From Botrytis cinerea B05.10 (lineage: Eukaryota > Ascomycota > Leotiomycetes > Helotiales > Sclerotiniaceae), in assembly GCF_000143535.2 (NCBI RefSeq), contig NC_037319.1:62001-126000 (forward strand): DNA of 64,000 nt, read 5' to 3'. The notes under the pieces are model-generated. The model saw only the letters and a program-made list of their open reading frames with translations, was not told the origin of the DNA and searched no databases. Below, piece by piece: positions 10,806 to 21,272 of this stretch. Each line of letters opens with the position of its first letter. Within the stretch, counting starts at the first letter, position 1. A program made the translations under genes and the position numbers.

Positions 10806-11339
10806 GCGATGGTATGAGCGCGCAATTTGATTGTATTCGCGAAACGCGATAAGCGGCTCATTTCGGTGTTCGACGAATATATGAATCCCGGCGTTTTTGA
10901 GAAAGACTATACATCCCTATCAATTATTATAATTGAATTTAAATTATGGTCTTCATATTAATCCTACATAGATGATTTTATATCCTTTTAGTTTTAGAAA
11001 CTTTCTATTAAATTAAATCTCAATTTCATTATAATAAAGGTATAAGTATTATTTAAATGTTTCTCGAATAGATAATTATATACAAATAGATATTCCTCGA
11101 ATAGATAAAAGAAAAAGAAATTAAAATATATTTTTAATCTCTATATAATTGAATTTCATTCCTCAAATAGATAATCATATATAAATAACCAATTCCAAAT
11201 AGATAATTATATATAACTACTCCTCAAATAAATATTTTTTTTTGAAATATTTATATTTTGCTCCTCGAATAGATATTTACATATAAATAACCATTTCTCG
11301 AATAGATAATCATTTTTTGAAAAAAAAACAATATAGATA

Positions 11340-11488
11340 GGAAAAACGTAACTCATGAATTATATTATAATAATATTTACTATATGATAATTCATTTATA
11401 ATTACTAAGTATAATTATTTAGATTGATTATAATATATACAAAGAGTTTTCTTATATAATTATTATTATCTTTTATTCTTTTATAATA
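11340..11488. mobile_element. Decayed relic resembling the element at 12323-12594
   Basis: A non-satellite stretch whose last 60 bp (AAAGAGTTTTCTTATATAAT... through TTTTATAATA) match, with many transitions, the end of the element at 12323-12594. The satellite resumes immediately after. It is extremely AT-rich, as expected after heavy C-to-T decay. The left edge is uncertain. Confidence 0.4.
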
Positions 11489-12012
11489 TCTCGAATAGAT
11501 AATCATATATAAATATCCATTCCTCGAATAGATAAATATATATATATATATATATAATTATTCATCAAATTAATTTTTTTTTTTGAATTATTTATTTTAT
11601 ATTCCCCGAATAGATAATCACATATAAATATCCATTCCCCGAATAGATAAATATATATATATATATAATTATTCCTCAAATTAATTTTTTTGAAATATTT
11701 ATGTTTTGCTTCTCAAATAGATAATCACATATAAATGTCTATTCCCCGAATAGATAAATAAATATCTCTTAAATGGAAAATTATTTTTTCGAAATATATT
11801 TTTTTGTTTCTCGAATAGATAATCATATATAAATATCCATTCCCCAAATAGATAAATAAATATCCCTCGAATAGATAATCACATATAAATATCCATTCCT
11901 CAAATAGATAAATATATATCCCTCAAATAGAAAATTATTTTTTCGAAATATTTTTTTTTTGCTTCTCGAATAGATAATCACATGTTAATATCCATTCCCC
12001 GAATAGATAATC

Positions 12013-12199
12013 TGTTGGAACACATGACTGACGAAACACGTGATACCATCACGTGTTTCCCCACATCGTAAGTGGGATGACAGCGTCTATATAGATTAGC
12101 AGAACCCCCTTCGTATAAAGGGGTTAGATAGAATATAAGAACTTTTTTTTACCTCATACGCGTTTTATATATACACCCCCTTACGAAGCCTGTTCAATA
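12013..12199. mobile_element. Solo LTR, 187 bp, with 5-bp target duplication
   Basis: It begins TGTTGGAACA and ends TGTTCAATA, an imperfect inverted terminus. TAATC lies on both sides (12008-12012 and 12200-12204), and removal restores a normal satellite unit. Internally a perfect 12-bp inverted repeat, GAAACACGTGAT and its complement around ACC (12033-12059), presents two CACGTG sites. Downstream are a TATAAA within an AACCCCCTT/AAGGGGTT dyad and a pyrimidine-rich end. No coding. Length, termini and 5-bp duplication fit an LTR retrotransposon solo LTR; copia versus gypsy is not decided. Confidence 0.82.
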
Positions 12200-12322
12200 T
12201 AATCACATATTAATATTCATTCCCCGAATAGATAATAAATATTTTTTCAATATATTTTTATTTTATTCCTCGAATAGATAATCACTTATTAATATTCATT
12301 CCCCGAATAGATAAATATATAT

Positions 12323-12594
12323 TGTGAGAGTGAAAACATGTGACTTCAGGGTCACGTGTTATCAACATTTAGTATTTATAGTTTCATTTTTGTAGATCTA
12401 AAAATATCATTGAATTTTCTATCTTTCAAGTTGATTCTTGAAGAATTGAATACCCAACTCTTATCATCTCCCTTACCTTACTACTACAATATAGCGATTC
12501 ACCTCATTTTACTATATATAGCTACTTGCTCTATATATGATATATGTAAAGGCTTTTTTATATGATCATTATCATCTTCTACTCTTTTATAATA
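12323..12594. mobile_element. Second LTR-like relic inside the right array
   Basis: It starts TGTGAGAGTGAAAACATG followed by a CACGTG, contains unique AT-rich sequence, and ends near ACTCTTTTATAATA, which resembles a decayed inverse of the start. Satellite sequence flanks it on both sides. I could not fix a clean target duplication. A diverged relative of the 3' part lies at 11340-11488. Confidence 0.5.
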
Positions 12595-13111
12595 TAAAGA
12601 ATTATTTTTTAAATAAATATTTTTTCAATATATTTTTATCATCTTTCTCGAATAGATAATCACCGATTAATATCCATTCCCCGAATAGATAAATATATAT
12701 AAATGAATATGTTTTTAATATATCTATATTTTGCTCCTCGAATATTTATTTATATATAAATATTCATTCATCGAATAGATAAAAGAAATTTCATATTATT
12801 TAGATTATAGATTAAATTAAAATCAATAAAAATACAATTCATCTCGAATAGATAAATGTATATAAATAAGTGTTTCTCGAATAGATAATATTATTTTCAA
12901 TATTTAATTCAATACTCTAATTAATTATATTCCATCATTTTTTATCTCGAACAGATAATTACATATAAATAAGCATTCCCCGAATAGATAATCCTTTTTC
13001 AAAATATAAAAATGTATTTATATATTCCTCGAATAGATAATTATATATTAATATCCATTCCCCGAATAGATAAATATATATAAATAATTATTTCTCAAAT
13101 GAATATTTTCT

Positions 13112-13215
13112 ATAACGATGAAAGTATAAAAGAAGGACGAAGTTCTCATTATACTATGTAGAAGCTATTTATAGATACCTAGGGTATTCTGGTGCGCTAG
13201 TGTTCGCGTATTATT
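13112..13215. other. Non-satellite insert in the right array
   Basis: About 100 bp of unique sequence (ending near GGTGCGCTAGTGTTCGCG) interrupts satellite units. No ORF. It may be a fragment of a mobile element. Confidence 0.4.
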
Positions 13216-13420
13216 TTCTCAATATATTTTTATTTTATTCCTCAAATAGATAATTATGTATTAATATCCATTCCTCGAATAGATAAATATATTTTTCCAT
13301 TCCCCAAATAAATAAATATGTATAAATAATTATTTTTCAAATAATTATTTTTCCATATATTTTTATTTTATTCCTCGAATAGATAATCTTATATTAATAT
13401 CCATTCCCCGAATAGATAAA

Positions 13421-13557
13421 TAATCTTATCGCTTATTCTAGGTATATATATAAGACTTAATCCTTCTAATCAATTCTCAAGTCAATTTAGTATATTACTA
13501 CTCATTCTTATTGTTCTCTATTACAGTGACACCAAGTGACGTAGCTATCCTCCGTGA
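13421..13557. other. Non-satellite insert, possible retroelement fragment
   Basis: About 137 bp of unique sequence with a TATATATAAGACTTAATCC stretch and an end reading ACAGTGACACCAAGTGACG, flanked by satellite units. The TATA-like start and pyrimidine-rich body are reminiscent of the R-U5 end of an LTR, but termini and duplications are not recognisable. Confidence 0.35.
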
Positions 13558-13745
13558 TAATATATTTATACGTTCCTCGAATAGATAATTATATACAAAT
13601 AAGCATTCCCCGAATAGTTAATCTTTTTTCAAAATATAAAAATGTATTTATATATTCCTTAAATAGATAATTATTAAAAATGCATTTATATATTTCTCGA
13701 ATAGATAATCAGATACAAATTAATATTCCTCGAATAGATAATATC

Positions 13746-16329
13746 ATATAAGTAACTAATTAAGAAAAGTAATCTGTGAATAATATTATCGGAGTCTTAG
13801 AATTTCATAGTAAAATCCGATATCAATAAACTTCAGATTCTAATAGTTAGTTGGGAATTTAAAAGAGATAAAAATTTTAACTACTCTTAAACGTTAAAGG
13901 CTAAAATTTGATAGTAAATCTTATGTTTTAGAGTCTAGCGATAACACTGTTGTGTTGACATTTTTTCGTATACTTTCCACATAACATAGTTTATCTATGC
14001 TAGGTCAAGTGACATGGTTGTATTTGAGAGTTTTGTGGGAGTATAAGGGTAGTGGCTGTATGGTATTAAGTTGAAACGTTGATAAGCATTTGAGATAGGG
14101 AGGTAGTGCTCTCACTAAATCTACTATAGTAAGCTAATTACTTGAAACCATTCATCTGGATGTAGACATGAGTAAATTTCAAGCAATTTGGAACAGAAAT
14201 TGCAGATGTCTTGATTTCGAATTCCTAATCAGTAGGAAAGTACATTTCCGCTTGCGGGAGGTCAAAGTTTGGCGAGTGCGAAAAATCTAGATTAAAAACT
14301 TGGCCAACTAATTTTGGTAGAAGTACAGAATATTTACAAAGCATATAGTGAGGGATCAGATAAACACATAGATAGAAGATGGAAGGATACGTCAGGAAAA
14401 GGATCATATGAGTGGCAGTGGAATTAAGTTATTAGTCTCGCTTTACTTTTAGACTCGCTTAATACCACCATACATGGTCTCTAGAAGAAGTTGTCAAAAG
14501 GGTGGACAAATTTCCGCTCACGGGATAACTGCCTGGTAGATAATCGTATGAAGGTTGGTATCTAGAGAGATAACTACTAGATGATTAGAAGCCTCCAGAT
14601 TCTCACTCTTGACAACCAGCATCTCAATTCATTCTAAATATTCGAAGATTTCGGATCCCTCAACTTTTGCCGATGAAGATTTCCATGCGCCTGAATCTAG
14701 TGGGGGAAATTTCGTACCGCTCGCTAGGGGTCTTGGCCTTGTCTTCAGTTTTTAGCCTTTATACCTAATCACATATTTGAAAACTAGTGAAGTGTGTGTA
14801 TAGATACTCATATAGAATAGAAGATGAAAGGATACACACTGTAAGCAAAAGGGTAAGATCAGGAGGGTAGTGGAATTGAGTTAGGAGCCTCTTTCATTGA
14901 GTCCCTCCAGTACCAGAAGAGATCAAAAGTCAAACAGAACTAAAAAGATCATACCTACCCAGTAGATTATTGGGTAGGAATTTGCATCTAAGGGGGTGCG
15001 AAATGTAAAATTTGAGACCTGAGGATTTTCCCTCCCCGCACCCGGCACCCCGCATTTCAATCTAAATTCATTCATAACATTTTAGAATCTGGACTGGAAC
15101 TGAGCAATTGAGTTCTTTTGAATGAATAAAATATCTTAAACATTTAAATCATATGAGATATCCGAAGTGTCTTAATTAATGACTTGATTTGAAATGATAC
15201 GGGGGGTATACCTTGACCATACATTGAGTATCCGGCAAGAGAGCCGGATTGTCCTACTCAAGGAATCGGATAGGCAGCGATTCTCTCTCATTACATCAAT
15301 ATACTCACCAAATTGGTCAAACATTAGAAGTTTCCATATTTGTTCCTTTTCCGTACAGATAGACTGACAAATACGCGTGCGAAATCATAGGACATGCATG
15401 TGTTTACGGCGCACTCCTGATCTCGTTTTCAAATCCCTCGAATACATCCAGATTATCTCAGACCATGACGGATAGTGATTACCCATGACCAAGACGTTGA
15501 TTAAATAACAACAAATGTGCAACCAATGCTCAACCATTCGCCACAACTTTCAATACAAAACAAAACAATCTTTCTGGCGAGACCAAAGGAGTGTACAAGT
15601 TAGGATACTTCCAAAAATTCCCACACAGTTAGCAAAAGAACTAGTCTATCATTATTCCAATGGAACAGCATCAAAACTTTAATCAATTCATCCAAGAATA
15701 TCCTTTCCTCCTCATGTGCACCCGCGTACAATAGGGGATAGATTGGACTGCTAACCTGAAATCTGATCACAGGGACTGAGAAGGTTCTCCTCGGTATCCC
15801 TCTCGAATTAAGCGACTCAAATTCGCCGTCTACTGAGACTCATTGCAAGCTTTTTGAATTGCCCCGTTGATACTTTCCTAGGTATTTCCATACCCACACC
15901 GCCATTCATACTTGCGCACTCGTACAGACTTCTACAAGTATTAAGCTTCAAAAGGCGGCACTTGCGGTCACTCGTGTCAATAAGAGCGCGTATTAACTAG
16001 ATACTGTCTGATGGTTGGCTGCGAAGAAAGCTGGAGGTGCGATTGAGTGGATTAAAATGACGAGAGGAATGATTGGTGAGAAGGTTCATGGATTATTAAA
16101 GCCATGACTAAACACTTGTAAGGTAAGGTCGACGAGTCGATGTCGACTCAAAACCCTTTACTTCCATGAACAGAACTATGCTGATAATATCATCTATCAG
16201 ATATTCTGCTACTACACTAGAAGTCACCTCTACTCCAGACCATTAACGATGATCACAAACTCCCATAACACCGTGAAATCGCAAACTTTGCATTTCATTA
16301 ATACTATCATCATACGCTATCTATAAGCA
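13746..16329. other. 2.6-kb intergenic stretch with decayed duplications
   Basis: No credible ORF. Segments around 14345-14460 and 14800-14920 are diverged direct copies: both contain AGAAGATGRAAGGATAC, then an AGTGGAATTRAGTTA phrase, then TTAGACTCG or TTGAGTCCC. The phrases ATTTCCGCTTGCGGGAG (near 14245) and ATTTCCGCTCACGGGAT (near 14510) are also related. A nested inverted repeat lies at 15224-15261. I read the stretch as old repeat debris plus the 3' flank of the phosphoesterase gene. Confidence 0.5.
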
Positions 16330-17826
16330 TCATGATTCCACCTCTTCCCAAACAGGCAAATCAATATCCACAACAATAGGTTTATTGAACTTCTTCCCTC
16401 CCCTTCCTTTTCCATGAGGCCAACTAGAAGCCATCAATGCCGCATTAACCACACATGTTTCCTGCCGTCCCATTCGTCCACATAAAGCTTCTACATCACA
16501 ACGTAAAGATGGTGGTATTCCACCTTGTCCTCGAGCCGGTGAAAGTATTTCCTCTGGTATAGCGAGTAAGCTTTTCGCTACATTTGAGATTGCCATTTGA
16601 GTAGCCATAGAATTTTTTCGATGCCAACTCTTTTGATCTCTTACACTTGCTTCCGGTAAAAGTGATAGTCCACTTCCAGTTGATGTTGCTAGATTACTGG
16701 TACTAGCAGTAGAATCACAGGTTAGATTTCCCCAATCTCCAAAAGATCCATCGTTCTTGAAAGCATTTCCTTCTATTCTTCCTTTTGAAGTCAAATCGAT
16801 ATGGGACATCTTCTTATTATCTTTACCAGGATCTTCCCAACGAATGACACCATTTTCCTTGAATTTAATATTCGAAGCTCCAAGATCCCATTGAATTATT
16901 TCTGCACCTCTTCCTTCATGAACATGTCCACATACTGCTAATCGTGGACGAACTCTCCATAAAGTTTGACGTAAATATTCACACCCGGCAGCGACACGAT
17001 CATTTCTTTCATCGCAATGATATTTTGGTGGTGTGTGGGTTAGTACGATATCCACATCCAAAGGAATATCATCCCATCTTTTGGCAGCGTCAGATTGTGG
17101 ATAACCGAAAGCCCACATTCCTTTTGCCGGGGAAAAAGGAGAACCGAAAATACGAAATGTAGTATGTGGACCTGTAGGTGATGCTAAGGAAACTTCTGCG
17201 GCTTCATGATTGAGGTATAGAATTGAAGGGGAACGATCCAACAATTCTTGACACTTTTTGGTATTTTGAGGATTTTGTTTATGGAAATACGGACCATATT
17301 GAGAATAAAATGATGGATCCAGTGTTATATCATGGTTACCTTACATAATGATTAGTTTGCTGTGTTATTCATGTTTGTTCGGAAGACCTGAAGATGGAAA
17401 TAGAACATTTTTATGGGGTTGATGAATGTAGGGGGATGGATCCCCTAGTAAAAACTAGGTGGATATATTATGCATACCAGCAATGATAATCTTGGCTTCA
17501 AAATCAGCGTCTTCAATCCATTTGATTGATTTTTCTAATTCCGCATAGTTTCCTTGATTTGTTAAATCGCCTGCGTGAATGAGAACATCACCGGGCGGCA
17601 GTTTGAATGATCCATTCGCAACACCATTATGAGTATCGGAAACACAAACGAAACGGGTTTTGCGAGTTTGAGTAGTTCGAGTTATTGTAGGGATATGAGG
17701 TTCCGGAGAGGATGAAGTAAGATATGGATTTTGAGGTTCATAGGATGATGAGGTAGTACATGAATCCTGAGAGTGATGAGAAGGTTCATATGTTAGACGG
17801 TCGAGTTCATAGGAGGAGTCGACCAT
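16330..17826 (-). CDS. Calcineurin-like metallophosphoesterase (MPPED-type)
   Basis: Two exons, 17826-17478 and 17339-16330, joined across a 138-bp GTATGC..AAG intron that restores the GNHD motif exactly; product 452 aa. Metal-binding motifs of the superfamily are present in order: SDTHN (D64, H66), HAGDLTN (D87), GNHD (N118, H119), a THTPP histidine (H218) and CGHVHEGRG (H255, H257). Spacing matches the small MPPED1/2-like phosphoesterases that hydrolyse phosphodiesters with two bound metals. The N-terminal 55 residues are disordered and Ser/Tyr/Pro-rich; the 170-residue C-terminal tail after the domain is low in complexity. No signal peptide, so probably cytoplasmic. Substrate unknown. The start is the ATG at 17826. 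Confidence 0.88.
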
Positions 17827-19619
17827 GTTGGGATATCATATGGAGTATCCCTCTCTTGTGATGAACGATTTAGGATTTTGACAGGTCCACCAGGTCAGGG
17901 GTTAGACAATGGTGAGTAAAGGTAGGTAGGTATACTATACTGACCGGTGCTGTAGTTTGTAGGATGATTGATGTTGGATATCGGAAGAGAGAAGGCACGA
18001 AGAAGGTAGCAGTAGCCTTACCCGTTATCTAAGTAATATATCTATCAATGACACGTTTCCTCGACGTGTAATTGGTCTAGTTGGCAAGGGAAAAGACCGA
18101 CATTCTAGACAAGGCTGAGAAGGGAGGGAGAAGGATAGATCCATCCAGTAGTTTGATTTGACGAAACGGTCTCGACGTGTTGATTTCTGCCCAGTACTAC
18201 TTAGACGCCATCTAAGAATGACTCTCATGAATACCTTCAGCTATTCCTCGCTCATCATCCCGTCGCCTCACACCCGGCGCACACCCTACTCGTGCCTCGC
18301 TCATATCTCACTCATACCTCAAACCTTACATCTTATGCCTCACACATCTCACCTCGCACGCTCTCTCTTTCATCCATTGATAGACATCGAACATTGACAT
18401 TCGGGGAAAAGAGGATTGCTAGATTCTCGAGAACCAGGGTACTTCTAAGTTTGTTTTTATTGAACACAGATCAAATTACCGGTCGGATACCTTCTCGACC
18501 ACCTGCCAAAATGTTCAACCAATGCCAATCCTGGCCTGTATCCGCTTTTCAACAGTTAAATGGGCACATTGGGTCACGATGATTTGTTCTACCCATCCAA
18601 GCCGTTTGGGGCTTCTTTGGTCCAGCACCTGGGACTTGGGCACGTCTTTCATTTCATTCGCTGATCCACTGCATAAAATGGCCCTGGCGGTCGTCGGTAT
18701 GAACGGTATGAATGATGCTAGGACGGACTGATGTACATGTTTAAAAAGCGACCAGGTACTCACGTCTCCTTTCGCCAGACTTAAGATTATTTACCATGAT
18801 TTCTTCTTCCCTTGTTCAAAAGTAGGCAGTATTCCGTGTATAGCTCGATAGCTTCTTCCTTTTTTTCATATTCGTTATTCATTATTTTTCTACTGACCCA
18901 GGTGCTCAAATTAGCCGTTCACTCAATCCGCCTAGTGCCTACCCAGTACCTACCCAGTACCTTGCCCATTAACCGTTCGGAGCATTCTTCTATTCCAGCT
19001 CTCTTCCCACTTCTTCCCCGACATCTTCCCAAACCAACCTCCTCGCGCTCCCACAACAAAGGGCGAAAGGAAGAGAAGAACTGTGTTTGGCCTCTTCGTG
19101 GTCATCAGTCTCAGTGCGGTCATTCACCAGCAGCTTCAATTATCTTCATGTCGGTATTGCTTCTTCATTAAATAATTTAATTGGTCGGGACAATCGCCGT
19201 TGTGTCTGTTTGGCACTGCCGCACTGCAGACGCACGTTCACCAGTCCACTACATTCACTACTACGCACAGGAAGTCTCTCCTATTTTCCTATCGACCAAC
19301 CCAGATGATCAAGAAGGATCCATTCAATCGTTGAATTGAGTATCAAAGAATTCCTTCAAGCGGAGTCTTGTGGTGCTTTGGATTTGGATTTGTCTTGTCA
19401 TACATTCATAAAGGATACGAAGAAAAGAGTCCTAAGATACCGTTCGTTCCGCCAATTCGCAGAGATCAAGGAAACTCTCTTCAGACCAATTACAATCAAA
19501 AGAATCCAAAGACAAGATTGATTGGAAAGCGGTGGTAGGAAAGAATTGAATCACTCGTAGGGTGGGAAGGTCGTTTTCGGCAGACCTTCATATCTTGGTG
19601 TAAAAGGTGTTGAATCAGC
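17827..19619. other. 1.8-kb divergent intergenic region
   Basis: Lies between the start codons of the phosphoesterase (minus) and the CAAX protein (plus), so it should hold both promoters and leaders. The tract before 19620 is C/T-rich, as in many fungal 5' leaders. Small open frames overlap in all frames without motifs. No gene is supported. Confidence 0.6.
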
Positions 19620-21272
19620 ATGGCAACGATTTCTACATCGCAAGCCCATACCAGCTTGACACCGCCAAGTAGTTCTCACGGTCAAGATTCTTGGAACTAC
19701 TCTGTACCAGTAGAGGTAAAAAATTATCTTGTGGTTACCTTCGGCTTTTTTTAAAGTTGTTATGCTAATTAAACTTTACTTCAGCCGATCTCACCTTCTG
19801 CCGTCACCGACTATCATAATCACAATCGACAAATTTCTCAAACAAACGGTTACCCATTACGTCCAAGTACAGAAACCTTTGGTCCCCGTCTTCCTAACGA
19901 TCACAACCACTTGGCTCCAGCTCGCGCAAATGAATTGAATCGACAGAATAGCGACATCAGCGATACTCCTAGTGCCCCTGATAGTTTACTGGATTCATAT
20001 GGGAATAATAAAGGTGGTCGAAGCATGGACTCTGGGGGGAAGAAAGGTATGAATGGTGGGAGTTATGAAATGGATGATGTAGAGCATTCTAGGTGGATTC
20101 ACAGAGATAAATTGGCCCGAATTGAGAATGAAGAATTACAAGCAGCGGGAATCCCGATACCTCGTCCACGAACAGGAAGTAAATCCAGTCGAAGGGATCG
20201 TAGCCAAGATGCCGGTAATGCCATTCGAAGTGAGGGACAAAAAAGGCAGAAGATGGGGGTGAATGGAGATGGAGAAGGCAATCCTTGGGAGTTACGATTG
20301 CCTGAAGAGTCTGCTGGAGATTTAGGTACGAAAGGTATATCGAAGATACCAATATCGAAAACGAGTCCCCTACCAATACCGATCGATTACCTCGAACGAG
20401 ACACACCTATAGCTCGGAAAACAAGCAACAACTGGTATGACGAGGAGGACCCATTATCATTTAAGCAAGCAAGAAGTCGGAGTCATAGTGTCAAGAGCTC
20501 ACTTATACTTGATGATGCTACACCGACTTCTTCAAATGTTCCCATGCCTACTCCTGCTAGAGTATCGCCTACACCCACCCGTGCATCACCATCCGAGCGA
20601 TCTCCTACCAAGAAAGCACCAGGACGGAAAGGATCCGTTGGCGCAAATGCTGCACTTCCTGGAGGTAGACAAACAGCAGCACAAAGACAAAAACAAAAGT
20701 CAGGTGGAACAAATGCGCCAGATATACGGCCAAAGACTCGTTCAGGCGACTTAATCAATACATCGAAACGACCCGAAGGTGATCCACCTTGGCTGGCAAC
20801 TATGTACAAACCTGACCCTAGATTGCCACCCGATCAACAAGTAATTCCAACTCATGCGAAACGTATGCAACAAGAACAATGGGAGAAGGAGGGTAAATAT
20901 GGAAATGTTTATGATACAGATTTTAGGCCATTAAATCAACAGGAATACAGACCACGCCCGGATTCATTTTCTCCACCACCAGATGGACCAGAGGAACCAA
21001 AGTCAGAAGAACAAGCTCCAGAATGGCCATTAAGTCCACAACCTGCATCACCAATTCCACCCGTCTCACCTGTTTCCGCCATGACTCCTAAATCACCAAC
21101 ATTAAGTACCGGTCCCAGATCACCAGTCGAGAGAGCATCAAGTTATAGCACAATGCCAAAGATCGCAACTGGAAAACCACAAGGTGTTAATATCCCAGAT
21201 CCCAAACCACCAATTCGTGTTCAAGATTCTCCTGAGTCAAACAAAGGTTGTGGTTGTTGCGCCATCATGTAA
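19620..21272 (+). CDS. Disordered protein with C-terminal prenylation box, TeaR-like candidate
   Basis: Exon 1 is 19620-19715 (MATISTSQAH...), the intron 19716-19784 (GTAAAA..CAG, with a TGCTAAT branch point), and exon 2 19785-21272; product 527 aa. The protein is rich in Ser, Pro, Asn and Lys and lacks a globular domain, but has a conserved-looking segment around residues 355-405 (DPPWLATMYKPDPRLPP..KRMQQEQWEKEGKYGNVYDTDF). It ends GCGCCAIM. CAIM is a CaaX box whose final Met favours farnesylation, and the Cys just before could be palmitoylated, so plasma-membrane attachment is expected. Aspergillus TeaR, a prenylated cell-end marker and counterpart of fission-yeast Mod5, has this architecture. 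The TeaR assignment is inference; the CaaX box is seen. Confidence 0.85.

Larger units (their letters stand above)
11050..13745. repeat. AT-rich degenerate satellite array, right copy (inverted relative to the left)
   Basis: Repeated units alternate CTCGAATAGATAATCA and CCCCGAATAGATAAATA, spaced about 25-50 bp, with runs of AT between. Read on the minus strand they become TATCTATTCGAGG and TATCTATTCGGGG, the same core as the left array, so the two arrays face opposite ways. The shared part is an 11-bp odd palindrome ATTC-N3-GAAT followed by AGATAA. Non-satellite insertions lie at about 11340-11488, 12013-12199, 12323-12594, 13112-13215 and 13421-13557. Confidence 0.88.

Noticed and set aside
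16134..16149. GAGTCGA/TCGACTC inverted repeat
   Set aside because: Single short dyad in intergenic DNA with no terminator tract or neighbouring gene end that gives it meaning.
18025..19308. Small frames in the divergent region before the CAAX-protein gene
   Set aside because: Short, overlapping on both strands, and located where promoters and leaders are expected.
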